DNA of 55,127 nt from Kiritimatiellia bacterium (GTDB taxonomy: Bacteria > Verrucomicrobiota > Kiritimatiellia > JAAZAB01): assembly GCA_028715905.1 (NCBI GenBank), contig JAQUQV010000008.1, positions 1 to 55,127 on the forward strand. Direction: 5' to 3'. The notes beneath the pieces were generated by a model. That model saw only the letters and a list, made by a program, of their open reading frames with translations, was not told where the DNA came from and did not search any database. Every line of letters starts with the position of its first letter. Position 1 is the first letter of the stretch. The position numbers were made by a program, and so were the translations under genes. This document shows, piece after piece, positions 1-7,439 of the stretch.

Positions 1-429
1 CCCTCGCGCATACACGAGTATAGCGCTTCGCGCGGCGCCGGTCCATCTGAACCGGACTGGCCTTTCTTTTTCGAATCCGGCTCCGCCGGAAGCCAAATTC
101 ACCCCACGCTTGCATCGGGCTTCGCTCAAAGCTACGCCCGAGTTCAGACTTTCTCTGTTGCTTCTTCCGAAATAAAGTGGAAATGCGCCGTTGATCTCTT
201 ATGTTATGGGTGAACAAACAACCATTCATGGATCAAATGGCTGCCGTTAAAGACGTTTGCCCAACCCTTCTTATTAATAGCATGGAGCAGCCGGGAGCAT
301 GGGAAAAAAGGCTGCTCAATGGTGTGGTATGCCGTGGAAACAAAGGGGGAGTCAAGCAAAAACCGCATCAAAAGCCGTATCAAAATGACTTTTATCGAGC
401 TCTGGCAACGTTCAAATGCTTAAAAACAC
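1..429. other. Leading stretch without a recognisable gene
   Basis: No credible protein-coding gene was found here. A reading frame of about 88 codons at 201-467 exists, but its end runs through the tRNA-Arg gene, it has no ribosome binding site and its composition is not protein-like. Around 117-142 there is a short imperfect inverted repeat (CGGGC near 117, GCCCG near 138), the kind of small hairpin that occurs between genes in GC-rich genomes. Nothing else can be supported. Confidence 0.5.
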
Positions 430-506
430 TGGCGTACCTGGCTGGATTTGAACCAGCAGCCTTCTGATCCGTAGTCAGATGCTCTGTCCAGTTGAGCTAC
501 AGGTAC
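430..506 (-). tRNA. tRNA-Arg (anticodon ACG)
   Basis: On the minus strand this folds as a complete tRNA. The acceptor stem GTACCTG (506-500) pairs with CAGGTAC (440-434), followed by discriminator G and an encoded CCA at 432-430. The D arm begins TAGCTC, the anticodon stem TCTGA/TCAGA encloses the loop CTACGGA with anticodon ACG, and the T arm is GCTGG-TTCAAAT-CCAGC. In bacteria ACG is normally deaminated to ICG by TadA to read CGU, CGC and CGA. The tRNA-Ala of this window lacks an encoded CCA. Confidence 0.96.
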
Positions 507-653
507 CCATAAGCGCCGGTTAAAGCATAGAAAAACGGCCGGCGTGTTCAAGCTTTATTTTATAAATACGAAAAAAAATAATACTTTCACTTGCGCGCCG
601 GACTTGATATTGTGCTTCCAAAGCTTGAAATAAACGGGAAGGAGCGCAAGAAA

Positions 654-1892
654 ATGCTGCTGTTTATCGCGGTGGTTTTGTTTACGGTGGTCATGTCGTT
701 CATATGTTCATTGAGCGAGGCGAGTTTGTTGAGTTTGTCATCAGCCGATATCGCGCGGATATCGGAAAAGCGGCCGAAAACGGCCGAGATCATGAGGGGA
801 TTCCGGAATAATATACAAAAGCCGATCGCGGTAATTCTGATCACGAATACCCTGGCCAACACGATGGGCGCTTCGGTTGCCGGCAGTTTATTCGGCAGTT
901 TGTTCGGTTCCAAGCTGATCCTGGTGTTTTCCATTGTTTTATCCTATGTTATCATTCAATGGAGCGAAATATTGCCGAAATCGCTCGGGGTGCGGTTCAA
1001 CCGGCAGGTGGCCTGCCTGATTGCCGGTCCTTTGCAAAAAGGCATGGCAATATTGAACCCCTTCACTTCTTTTATAGAATGGATGAACCGCCCGTTTTTA
1101 TCGCGCGGCATGGTTAAGTCCGGGCATGACACTATCGGCGACATTTCCGTGCTGGCGCGCTTCGCCTTTTATAACAAGCTCATCACCAGCGAGCAGGAGG
1201 GTATTGTGGCGCGCAGCCTGAAATTGTCGCAGACCGCGGTGCGGGACATAATGGTGGCGCGTGAGGAGATAAAATATCTTTCAACGGACATGTCTCTGGC
1301 CGACGCTTTGATTGAAGCCCACCTGCACCATCACACACGTTATATCCTGGTTAACAAGGGCAATCTTGACGAGGTGCTCGGTTACGTGAACGTCAAGGAT
1401 ATTGTCAGCGCCCTGCAGACCAATCCGAAGGACCCTTCCCTGAAGGGCATCTCGCGCCCGATACCGGTTATAAAATCATCGCAATTTGCCACGGAATTGC
1501 TGAAGAGTCTGACCAAAAGCTACCAGCATATTGCCCTGGTGCACGATGCAGACGGGCGCACCGCCGGCCTGATTACCATTGAGGACGTGGTGGAGGCGAT
1601 TGTCGGCGACATGGAGGATGAGTATGATATTTTGCCCGCCTATGTGTATCGTCTCTCGGACGTCCGTTTTATCGTGGGCGGAGGCGCCTCCCTGGAGCTC
1701 CTGAAAAGCCAGACCGGGTTTGATTTGCCCGACGAAGGCGCCACGGTTAATGATTTATTGCTTGGCCTTGTCGGGACGGGCCTTCCGGCCGTTGAGAAAA
1801 AAATCGCATACAAGGACATTGTTTTTATCATTCGCAAAATGCGCCGTTCAAAAATTCATGAAGTGATGGTTGAAGGCCGTCCGCAAGTTTAA
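654..1892 (+). CDS. CNNM/CBS-domain membrane protein (CorC/HlyC-type)
   Basis: A 412-residue inner-membrane protein of the CNNM (DUF21) family, whose members take part in Mg2+/Co2+ transport or efflux. Three hydrophobic segments are visible at about residues 3-24, 58-82 and 88-108, with the conserved SEILPKSLG segment after the third. A CBS pair follows (about 195-315; nucleotide-binding regulatory domains with ITIEDVVEAIVGDMEDEYD at the end), then a CorC_HlyC domain (about 330-405). The ATG at 654 was chosen over an in-frame TTG at 591 because AAGGAG lies 9 bases upstream of it. The substrate ion cannot be read from the sequence, and the family name hemolysin C is historical. Confidence 0.9.
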   Translation: MLLFIAVVLFTVVMSFICSLSEASLLSLSSADIARISEKRPKTAEIMRGFRNNIQKPIAVILITNTLANTMGASVAGSLFGSLFGSKLILVFSIVLSYVIIQWSEILPKSLGVRFNRQVACLIAGPLQKGMAILNPFTSFIEWMNRPFLSRGMVKSGHDTIGDISVLARFAFYNKLITSEQEGIVARSLKLSQTAVRDIMVAREEIKYLSTDMSLADALIEAHLHHHTRYILVNKGNLDEVLGYVNVKDIVSALQTNPKDPSLKGISRPIPVIKSSQFATELLKSLTKSYQHIALVHDADGRTAGLITIEDVVEAIVGDMEDEYDILPAYVYRLSDVRFIVGGGASLELLKSQTGFDLPDEGATVNDLLLGLVGTGLPAVEKKIAYKDIVFIIRKMRRSKIHEVMVEGRPQV

Positions 1893-1989
1893 CGGTTTTT
1901 GCTGCCGCGCGGTTTTTGCGGGCCGCGCGCCGGAACGGGGTGGTTTCAAAACGGCCGGTTTCGTTTTCTATTTAAAAAAAAGGGGGAGG

Positions 1990-2307
1990 GTGCGAGCCGC
2001 GATTTATTTGTCGGCGCTGGTCTGGCCCGGCGCGGGGCAATACGCCCAGAAAAGATGGCTGGCGGGGACGTTTTATGCCGTGGTATTCCTGGCCGGCGTG
2101 GTGTTTCTGTTCGTGTCGGTTTTGACTCCATTGTTTCGGATGTTGTATGCGCTGGCGGATTTTTCCGGCCGGTCGGAAGAGTTTCTTGCGGTTCAGCCGT
2201 CCCTGCGGAACATTCTGCTTTCGTTCGGTTTTTTGTTTCTTGTTTATCTCGGCGGTCTGCTGGATACGATTATTTATTGCCGGCGGCGTGAGCGGGACGG
2301 TATATGA
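1990..2307 (+). CDS. Small membrane protein of unknown function
   Basis: About 105 residues with hydrophobic segments near residues 4-48 (probably two helices) and 72-98. The N-terminal segment has the pattern SALVWPGAGQYAQKRWLAG, the GxGQ-plus-basic turn seen in many TM2/DUF-type small membrane proteins of unknown role. The start is uncertain: the frame is open back to a TTG at 1870, overlapping the CNNM gene, but the frame upstream of 1990 is low quality. The GTG at 1990 directly follows a purine-rich AGGGGGAGG. Its stop codon overlaps the nadB start as ATGA, so the two are probably translationally coupled. Confidence 0.6.
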   Translation: MRAAIYLSALVWPGAGQYAQKRWLAGTFYAVVFLAGVVFLFVSVLTPLFRMLYALADFSGRSEEFLAVQPSLRNILLSFGFLFLVYLGGLLDTIIYCRRRERDGI

Positions 2308-3923
2308 AAATATATGATTTTGATTTTGTGGTCATCGGCAGCGGCATCGCTGGATTGATGTCGGCCATTCATCTCGGCCGGCTGGGGCGTGTCTGTGTTC
2401 TGACAAAGAAAGACAGCGCTGAAAGCAATACCAATTATGCCCAGGGCGGCATTGCCTGCGTGTTTTCTTCCGACGACAGTTTTGAGGAGCATGTCCAGGA
2501 CACGCTCACGGCCGGCGCCGGGCTCTGCGATGAAAAGGTGGTGCGCCGGATTGTCGCTTCAGGACCGGCGCGCATCGCGGAACTGGAAGTTCTGGGAATG
2601 AAGTTTGCCGAAGAAGAGACTTCCGGCGGCGTGCGTTACGACCTCGGCCGGGAGGGCGGGCATTCCAAGCGGCGGGTGCTGCATGCCGGCGATATTACCG
2701 GACGTGAAATTGAAAAAATTCTGCTGGAAAAGGCGCGCGCCTCAAAGGCCGTGATCATGGAGCATTGTCTGGCAATAGACCTGATCACCACCGGCTGGCT
2801 TGGGCTGAGCGGCCCGAACCGCTGTGTCGGCGGTTATTTCCTGAACAGGCGGACGGGCGAAATTTCGGCCTTCCGCGCCCCGCATACCGTTCTGGCAACC
2901 GGCGGAGGCGGCAAGGTGTATCTTTACACCAGCAATCCCGATATCGCCACCGGCGACGGTCTGGCCCTGGCATGGCGCGCGGGGGTGCCGATTAAAAACA
3001 TGGAATTCATCCAGTTTCATCCGACCTGCCTGTATCACAGCGAAGCAAAATCGTTTTTAATCAGCGAGGCGGTCCGCGGCGAGGGGGCAGTCCTGGTGGA
3101 TGCGGCCGGAAAACCTTTCATGGAACGTTACGATCCGCGCGGTTCACTGGCGCCGCGCGATATTGTCGCCCGCGCCATAGACCGTGAAATGAAAACCAGC
3201 GGCGCGAGATGCGTTTATCTGGACATCCGCTCCCAGTCGCCGGAGTTTTTAAAAAAACGGTTCCCGAATATTTACCGGACCTGCAAAACGTACGGTTTTG
3301 ACATGGCCAGAGACCTGGTTCCGGTGGTTCCGGCGGCGCATTATTTTTGCGGCGGAGTGGAGGCGGCTGTTGACGGCGCGACGGCCTTGCCGGGACTCTA
3401 TGCCTGCGGCGAGGTTGCCTGCACGGGGTTGCACGGCGCCAACCGTCTGGCCAGCAATTCCCTGCTGGAGGCGCTCGTCTGCGCTTTTGAAATGTCCGCG
3501 GCCGTTTCCCGCGTGCCGCGCCGGTTTGAGAAAGTTAAAATTCCGGACTGGCAGACCGGGGCGGCTGTGTCCAGCGACGAATCAATTGTAATCGCCCACA
3601 ACTGGAACGAGGTGCGCACCTGTCTCTGGGATTACGTCGGCATTGTCCGCACGAACAAGCGGTTGGAGCGCGCGCGGCGGAGGATCGGCAATCTCCGCGC
3701 CGAAATTCAGGAATATTACTATGATTACGTGGTTACCGCCGACCTGCTTGAGCTCAGGAATATTGCCGCGGTCGGCGAGTTGATTGTCAGTTCGGCCGCC
3801 TTGCGGCATGAGAGCCGGGGACTGCATTATACGCTTGATTACCCGGGAAAAGACAACTCCCGTGCGCCGGTTGACACCGTTATCCGCGACAAACCCGGCG
3901 GGAAACTGTGGGGCGCGAACTGA
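2304..3923 (+). CDS. nadB: L-aspartate oxidase
   Basis: A 539-residue FAD enzyme that oxidises L-aspartate to iminoaspartate, the first step of de novo NAD synthesis. The N-terminal dinucleotide-binding motif is VVIGSGIAGL. The family signatures NTNYAQGGIA, GGHSKRRVLH (substrate/FAD region), MEFIQFHPT, EAVRGEGA and HGANRLASNSLLEAL are present in order, followed by a helical C-terminal domain. The REGGHS loop and lack of a covalent-FAD context favour NadB over succinate dehydrogenase or fumarate reductase subunit A. The ATG overlaps the stop of the upstream membrane-protein gene. The partners nadA and nadC are not in this window. Confidence 0.95.
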   Translation: MKIYDFDFVVIGSGIAGLMSAIHLGRLGRVCVLTKKDSAESNTNYAQGGIACVFSSDDSFEEHVQDTLTAGAGLCDEKVVRRIVASGPARIAELEVLGMKFAEEETSGGVRYDLGREGGHSKRRVLHAGDITGREIEKILLEKARASKAVIMEHCLAIDLITTGWLGLSGPNRCVGGYFLNRRTGEISAFRAPHTVLATGGGGKVYLYTSNPDIATGDGLALAWRAGVPIKNMEFIQFHPTCLYHSEAKSFLISEAVRGEGAVLVDAAGKPFMERYDPRGSLAPRDIVARAIDREMKTSGARCVYLDIRSQSPEFLKKRFPNIYRTCKTYGFDMARDLVPVVPAAHYFCGGVEAAVDGATALPGLYACGEVACTGLHGANRLASNSLLEALVCAFEMSAAVSRVPRRFEKVKIPDWQTGAAVSSDESIVIAHNWNEVRTCLWDYVGIVRTNKRLERARRRIGNLRAEIQEYYYDYVVTADLLELRNIAAVGELIVSSAALRHESRGLHYTLDYPGKDNSRAPVDTVIRDKPGGKLWGAN

Positions 3924-3929
3924 TTTTGC

Positions 3930-4736
3930 TCATGAACTGACGCCTGGTAGTCGCGGCTCTTCAGGCGTGATAAATTGTGCAAGATGTTTGCGCATGACGG
4001 CGAAGGTGCACCAGGAGGCCCGCGGCTTGTATTTCAGTTCAAGATTGGTTCTTATGTATTCCCCTTGTTTGTAATTGAAGGTTTTGCGGGAGGTGATGAT
4101 TTGTCCCCAGGAACCGAGTTTGCCGACGATATTACACGGTTCCTCAAGGTTTTCCTGCCACTGGCGCGGAAAGAATTTCAGCCATTGCGGCGATGAATTC
4201 AGCCAGGTGAGAGTTCTCAGGACGCCATAACCGAACTCCTTTTCGCCGGCATCCATCAGCCGCAGGAGGCATTCGGCCGTGTAACGTTCTTCCGCGAGGA
4301 TTGATTTCGGCGCGATGGAATTGGTGATGTGAAAGTTGCAATAGTCTGCCGGCAGTCCGCATGTGCTCGGCGCATCGTATCGGACGCAGCTTCCGTTGTA
4401 TTTAGCGAGCACATTCTTTTCCCAGCGCAGGTTTTCCGACAGGAACCACTCCAGGTGCGGCTCAAGCATCCGCCATCCGTGTTCTTCAAACTCGCCGGAA
4501 GTTTTTGCTTGTCCATAAAGCTTTTTAAGCCTTTCGGTAAGTTCCTTTTCCAGTTCCGAGTTTTGAATGCCGGTTATTTCCCAGATGGAAGTCCGTCTGA
4601 GAATGGCGGAGTCTATTGTTTCTTCCGGGTGTTTCCGGAGGTATTCAGCCGCGAAAAAAAGAAACAATTTTATGACTTCGCGGATAAACTCGCGGTGCTC
4701 TTCGGGCGTCCGGGGTGATGTATTCAATGCTGCCAA
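3930..4736 (-). CDS. Conserved-looking hypothetical protein
   Basis: I cannot assign a function. About 268 residues, soluble, with no signal peptide or membrane segment. It is rich in aromatics and has a motif-like C-terminal half: FHITNSIAPKSIL, then YGVLRTLTWLNSSPQWLKFF, GSWGQIITSRKTFN and YKPRASWCTF. Such dense W/F/N/R patterns suggest an enzyme or ligand-binding fold conserved in related genomes. No ATG occurs near the N-terminus. The TTG at 4736 has GGGAGG six bases upstream, and the frame is open to another TTG at 4757. It converges tail-to-tail with nadB, six bases apart. Confidence 0.7.
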   Translation of the reverse strand: MAALNTSPRTPEEHREFIREVIKLFLFFAAEYLRKHPEETIDSAILRRTSIWEITGIQNSELEKELTERLKKLYGQAKTSGEFEEHGWRMLEPHLEWFLSENLRWEKNVLAKYNGSCVRYDAPSTCGLPADYCNFHITNSIAPKSILAEERYTAECLLRLMDAGEKEFGYGVLRTLTWLNSSPQWLKFFPRQWQENLEEPCNIVGKLGSWGQIITSRKTFNYKQGEYIRTNLELKYKPRASWCTFAVMRKHLAQFITPEEPRLPGVSS

Positions 4737-4991
4737 CCAGGGCCTCCCTTGTTTCAATGGTTTTCAGGTATCAGGCGCGTAATTGTAGCCGCGGAGTGTT
4801 TTTTGTCAATGGGCGATCCATTTCAAAATCAGCATGAAGTATGGCGCAATGGCCCAATAACCGGCCGAAAAAAGCTTGAACCGGACCGGCAAAGGCGGCA
4901 GAATGCACATCGGCAGACAATTCAATCTTAATCGTCCCGGGGCCGGATTGATCAACCGCCGGAACATCGTTAAAACAATAGGAGGAAAAAA

Positions 4992-5654
4992 ATGAAAATA
5001 ACTGCGGGAATATTATTGGCGGCAGTTTTAATTGCCGCCGGCGGCGCGGCGCGCGCGGAAGGATTGCAGGATTCGGTGGACCAGGCCGCGGACATTATTA
5101 AACGTTTCAAGGAAATGCCGGAAAAATCCATTCCGGAGAAAGTTATCCGTGATGCCCGCGGGTTGGCGATTATGACCGTGGTTAAGGCCGGTTTTGTTTT
5201 GAGCGCCCGCGGCGGCCAGGGCATTGTCGTTGCCCGTCTTGCCGGCACCAATGAATGGTCGGGGCCTTCGGCCATTGCCACCGGCGGCGCCGGGTTGGGG
5301 TTTCAAATCGGCGCACAGGCCAGCGAATTTGTTCTGGTGTTGAATACGGCTGAGGCGGTGAAGGCGTTTTCCAGGGGAGGGAACATTTCGCTCGGCACGG
5401 ATTTAAGCGTCGCCGCCGGACCGGTCGGACGCGACCTGGCCGTGGATGTTGCGCCAACGACCGCCATTTACACTTACAGCAAAAGCCAGGGACTGTTCGC
5501 GGGCGTGTCGCTGGAAGGCACGGTCATTGTCACGCGCAGCGAATCCAACACAAAATATTACGGCAAACATGTTGAACCAGATGACATCCTCAGCGGCAAA
5601 ATACCGCCGCCGGAAGGCGCCCGCCGTTTGATTCGGGAACTGAAAAATTTCTGA
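4992..5654 (+). CDS. SYLF-domain (Ysc84-like) lipid-binding protein, secreted
   Basis: 220 residues. The N-terminus is a clear Sec signal peptide: basic MK, hydrophobic residues 5-18, and a cleavage-like ARAEG near residue 22. The mature part matches the SYLF/DUF500 family (lipid-binding, known as Ysc84 in yeast and BPSL1445-type proteins in bacteria), with ARGLAIMTVVKAGF, VLSARGGQGIVVAR, a Gly-rich core, and DLSVAAGPVGRD before a conserved SQGLFAGVSLEG segment. A strong GGAGG lies seven bases before the ATG. The protein is probably periplasmic; its physiological role in bacteria is not established. Confidence 0.88.
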   Translation: MKITAGILLAAVLIAAGGAARAEGLQDSVDQAADIIKRFKEMPEKSIPEKVIRDARGLAIMTVVKAGFVLSARGGQGIVVARLAGTNEWSGPSAIATGGAGLGFQIGAQASEFVLVLNTAEAVKAFSRGGNISLGTDLSVAAGPVGRDLAVDVAPTTAIYTYSKSQGLFAGVSLEGTVIVTRSESNTKYYGKHVEPDDILSGKIPPPEGARRLIRELKNF

Positions 5655-5771
5655 TGCCCGGCGGCATCCCGGAAAAAGAAAAACAATCGCTTCCGCGAAT
5701 CCGCTCCGGCGGAACGGGAATCATATGCCTTCTTGCCGGCTTGCCCGGCCGTAGCCCGGCAGGGAGGGGGA

Positions 5772-5844
5772 TGGAGCGGAGGAGATTCGAACTCCCGACC
5801 CCCACGTTGCGAACGTGGTGCTCTACCAACTGAGCTACCGCCCC
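5772..5844 (-). tRNA. tRNA-Ala (anticodon CGC)
   Basis: On the minus strand the acceptor stem GGGGCGG (5844-5838) pairs with CCGCTCC (5779-5773, one G-U pair), discriminator A at 5772. The D arm is GCTC..GAGC, the anticodon stem CCACG/CGTGG encloses TTCGCAA (anticodon CGC, codon GCG), and the T arm is GGGAG-TTCGAAT-CTCCT. The 3' CCA is not encoded and would need to be added by tRNA nucleotidyltransferase. Confidence 0.96.
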
Positions 5845-5902
5845 GTTTCAGAAATGCGGAAGGCAGAATTATAACAGCCTGCTTGCCGCGCCTTCAGCGC
5901 GG

Positions 5903-6043
5903 TTACTGCCGCGCGGGCGCAATGGCGGCGGCTGCCGCCTGCTTGGCCTGCATTTTCATTTTTTTCTTCAGTTGCTTTTCTTTGATTGAAAGCTTGGGTT
6001 TGTTAGTGTGCCCGACGTTGCCTCTATCCATTCCTTTTGCCAT
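5903..6043 (-). CDS. Small basic protein, 46 residues
   Basis: A short gene easily missed by length cut-offs. It begins MAKGMDRGNVGHTNKPKLS, continues with a Lys-rich helix (IKEKQLKKKMKMQAKQ) and ends in an Ala-rich tail APARQ. An AAAGGGA-type ribosome binding site lies about eight bases upstream of the ATG. The MAKG..R..N start followed by a Lys-rich segment resembles very short basic proteins I recall from other bacteria, of unknown function. The overlapping plus-strand frame is not protein-like. It could bind RNA or ribosomes (inference from charge only). Confidence 0.6.
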   Translation of the reverse strand: MAKGMDRGNVGHTNKPKLSIKEKQLKKKMKMQAKQAAAAAIAPARQ

Positions 6044-6159
6044 GGCGTTTCCCTTTCGCTTTGCTTCTATGGTGAAAGTTGCAACGGACTCATATTGTTT
6101 ATTCGCCCGGAAAAAATCAATAAAAAACCGTTAAATTTTGCGCGCCCGCATGCGCAAAA

Positions 6160-7251
6160 TTAAGGCGTCGCCTGCCGCATGACTTCTTTAATTTTTACGA
6201 TGCGTTTTTCCGCCATGGATTTTTCGGCGGCCACGGCCACGGCCACGGCTGTTTTCCCTATCGCGGCGCCGGCAAACGGTTTTTTGCCTTTGCGTATGCA
6301 ATCCGCAAAATCAACGAATATTCCGTCATTGCCGTTTTGATTGAAGGCGGTTGGAACATTTCCGCTGGTCGCGATGTTTATCCGCGCGATATTGCGCGAG
6401 TCATTCGGTAAAATTTCAACGTTTTGGCCAAGGTCAAAGCCTTCCGTCCTGATCATGCCTTTTGCGCCGGCCGCGCCGATTTCCCGCACGTGCTGGCCGA
6501 CCCCGCACTCGCATTTGAAAGGCAACCCCATAAACATGCAGAGCTGCAGGAACGCTCTGCCGCCGTTTTCATAGTCAATAATCACATAGGCATTGTCCGC
6601 GATGTTGCTGTTCAACCCGAACGGTTTTTTAAACACGTCCGCCGCGCCGGAAGCGAAGACTTGCAGCGGCTTTGAGCCCATGAGCCAGTTGAAAACATCA
6701 AAATGATGACAGCTTTTTTCAACCAGCATGCCTCCGCTTTTTCGCCTGTCAAAGGCCCAGGACATGGTTTCCGGGAATGGATTGCGGAATTCTCTGATCC
6801 AGGCCATGACCGGCTTGCCGATTTCGCCTGCTTTGATAAGCGCCGCCGCCTTCTGTAAATGCGCGTGATAACGCATTTGTTGGCCGACCATAAAAATCTT
6901 TTTCGCCCTGTTGGCGGCGGCAATCATGTCGTCGCATTCCTTCACGGAAAGCGCGAGCGGCTTTTCGCAATAAACGTGCTTGCCGGACTGAAACGCCCGG
7001 ATGCTCAGGTCGCGGTGGGCGAATTGCGGAGCGGCAATCACAACCGCCTCTATTTCATTATCCTGAAAAACATCCGTTGCATTGGTTGTAACTTGCAGGC
7101 CGGCGCCAAGCTGTTCTTTGGCGGCCTGAAGCCGCTCTTCTCGTTTATCGCAGATCTTCATGATGTTAAATGAATTGTTGTTGATCAGGTTTTGCGCAAG
7201 CCCTTGGGCGCGGAATCCGAAGCCGATTATAGCCGTCTTTATTTTTTTCAT
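6160..7251 (-). CDS. Gfo/Idh/MocA-family NAD(P)-dependent oxidoreductase
   Basis: 363 residues. The N-terminal Rossmann domain starts AIIGFGFRAQGLAQNL, and the family hallmark YCEKPLALS lies near residue 95, with its Lys as the expected catalytic/cofactor residue. The C-terminal alpha/beta domain contains a GGMLVEKSCHHFDVFNWL segment, where the His pair is typical of the substrate pocket. The enzyme probably oxidises or reduces a sugar, inositol or amino sugar; the substrate is unknown. It is transcribed divergently from the GntR regulator across an AT-rich gap with two palindromes, so co-regulation with the URO-D/DUF4838 genes is likely (inference). Confidence 0.9.
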   Translation of the reverse strand: MKKIKTAIIGFGFRAQGLAQNLINNNSFNIMKICDKREERLQAAKEQLGAGLQVTTNATDVFQDNEIEAVVIAAPQFAHRDLSIRAFQSGKHVYCEKPLALSVKECDDMIAAANRAKKIFMVGQQMRYHAHLQKAAALIKAGEIGKPVMAWIREFRNPFPETMSWAFDRRKSGGMLVEKSCHHFDVFNWLMGSKPLQVFASGAADVFKKPFGLNSNIADNAYVIIDYENGGRAFLQLCMFMGLPFKCECGVGQHVREIGAAGAKGMIRTEGFDLGQNVEILPNDSRNIARINIATSGNVPTAFNQNGNDGIFVDFADCIRKGKKPFAGAAIGKTAVAVAVAAEKSMAEKRIVKIKEVMRQATP

Positions 7252-7282
7252 GTTTTTTTCTTTTGAAAACCAAGAATAACAT

Positions 7283-7297
7283 ATAAAACGATTTTAT
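7283..7297. promoter_or_regulatory. Candidate operator 1 (ATAAAA-N3-TTTTAT)
   Basis: A perfect 6-bp inverted repeat ATAAAA-CGA-TTTTAT in the divergent gap between the Gfo/Idh gene and the GntR regulator. It closely resembles the second palindrome 42 bases downstream, centre to centre. Spacing of about four helical turns is compatible with cooperative regulator binding. Binding by the neighbouring GntR protein is an inference. The gap is strongly AT-rich, so chance palindromes are more likely here than elsewhere. Confidence 0.45.
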
Positions 7298-7323
7298 CAA
7301 TAGAAAAATGCGATTATATAAAA

Positions 7324-7341
7324 AATAAAATGTATTTTATT
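7324..7341. promoter_or_regulatory. Candidate operator 2 (AATAAAAT-GT-ATTTTATT)
   Basis: A perfect 8-bp inverted repeat with a 2-base spacer, containing the same ATAAAA/TTTTAT half-sites as the palindrome at 7283-7297. It lies about 100 bases upstream of the GntR regulator ATG and about 75 bases from the start of the divergent dehydrogenase gene. The best guess is the operator of the GntR-family regulator encoded next to it. Confidence 0.5.
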
Positions 7342-7439
7342 GTTGATATTTTTGCGCCGATTGCTTATTTTAAAGAAAAGGCAGGAGGCTGTAGACGGAG
7401 ATTATATTTAGCTGCCTTCAGGTTTCAGTCTGTCAAGCC

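Noticed and set aside
201-467. 88-codon plus-strand frame before tRNA-Arg
   Set aside because: Its end runs through the tRNA gene, and it has neither a ribosome binding site nor protein-like composition.
5733-6134. 133-codon plus-strand frame over tRNA-Ala
   Set aside because: It reads through the tRNA and lies opposite the better supported small basic protein gene.
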